Shown here one piece after another: positions 5,092-5,495 of a stretch of 5,495 nucleotides of DNA. The position numbers were made by a program, and so were the translations under genes. Position 1 is the stretch's first letter; the number at the start of each line of letters is the position of its first letter. The notes beneath the pieces are model-generated. The model made no database searches. It had not been told where the DNA came from and saw nothing but the letters and a program-made list of their open reading frames with translations. The stretch comes from Myxococcales bacterium (lineage in GTDB: Bacteria; Myxococcota; Polyangia; HGW-17; SLPX01), in contig SLPX01000414.1 in NCBI GenBank assembly GCA_007131745.1, positions 1 through 5,495 of the forward strand, read 5' to 3'.

Positions 5092-5495
<404 letters not shown>

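Overview
The window looks like chromosomal housekeeping DNA from a deltaproteobacterium in the broad sense (Myxococcota or Bradymonadales-like). The evidence is a secreted TPR/PEGA protein with Cys-Asp-rich repeats of a kind common in that group, RNase Y beside zapA and 6S RNA, and myxobacteria-like ZapA and QueG sequences. The phylum assignment is inference; the 23S fragment at the right edge would settle it by database comparison.

Left part (1-2131): an incomplete minus-strand gene runs off the left edge and encodes an exported protein with a signal peptide, TPR-like helices, three cysteine repeats and PEGA domains. It has no stop inside the window, so an ORF caller that requires a stop would miss it. 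A 65-base gap with back-to-back promoter candidates separates it from queG (epoxyqueuosine reductase), which reads rightward. The minus-strand promoter lies so close to its start codon that the mRNA would be leaderless.

Middle (2112-3159): zapA, encoding the FtsZ-ring accessory protein, starts at TTG behind a promoter with a perfect -35 box. It is followed directly by a 6S RNA gene whose closing stem can be traced base by base (about 2513-2698). The remaining ~460 bases before rny hold no convincing ORF. They do hold two intrinsic-terminator-like hairpins, an inverted repeat that could pair alternatively with the second terminator, and two stem-loops in the rny leader. This is the least explained stretch of the window.

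Right part (3160-5495): rny encodes a full-length 520-residue RNase Y (membrane anchor, coiled coil, KH, HD). Its HD domain has an Asn where the family has the last metal-ligand Asp. A strong two-way terminator separates it from a convergent rRNA operon on the minus strand: 5S rRNA, a 90-base spacer without tRNA, and the 3' end of 23S rRNA running off the right edge.

The genes are linked mainly by RNA biology and growth: tRNA modification (QueG), RNA polymerase control (6S RNA), mRNA decay (RNase Y), rRNA, and cell division (ZapA). I see no phage, insertion sequence, CRISPR array or defence system.
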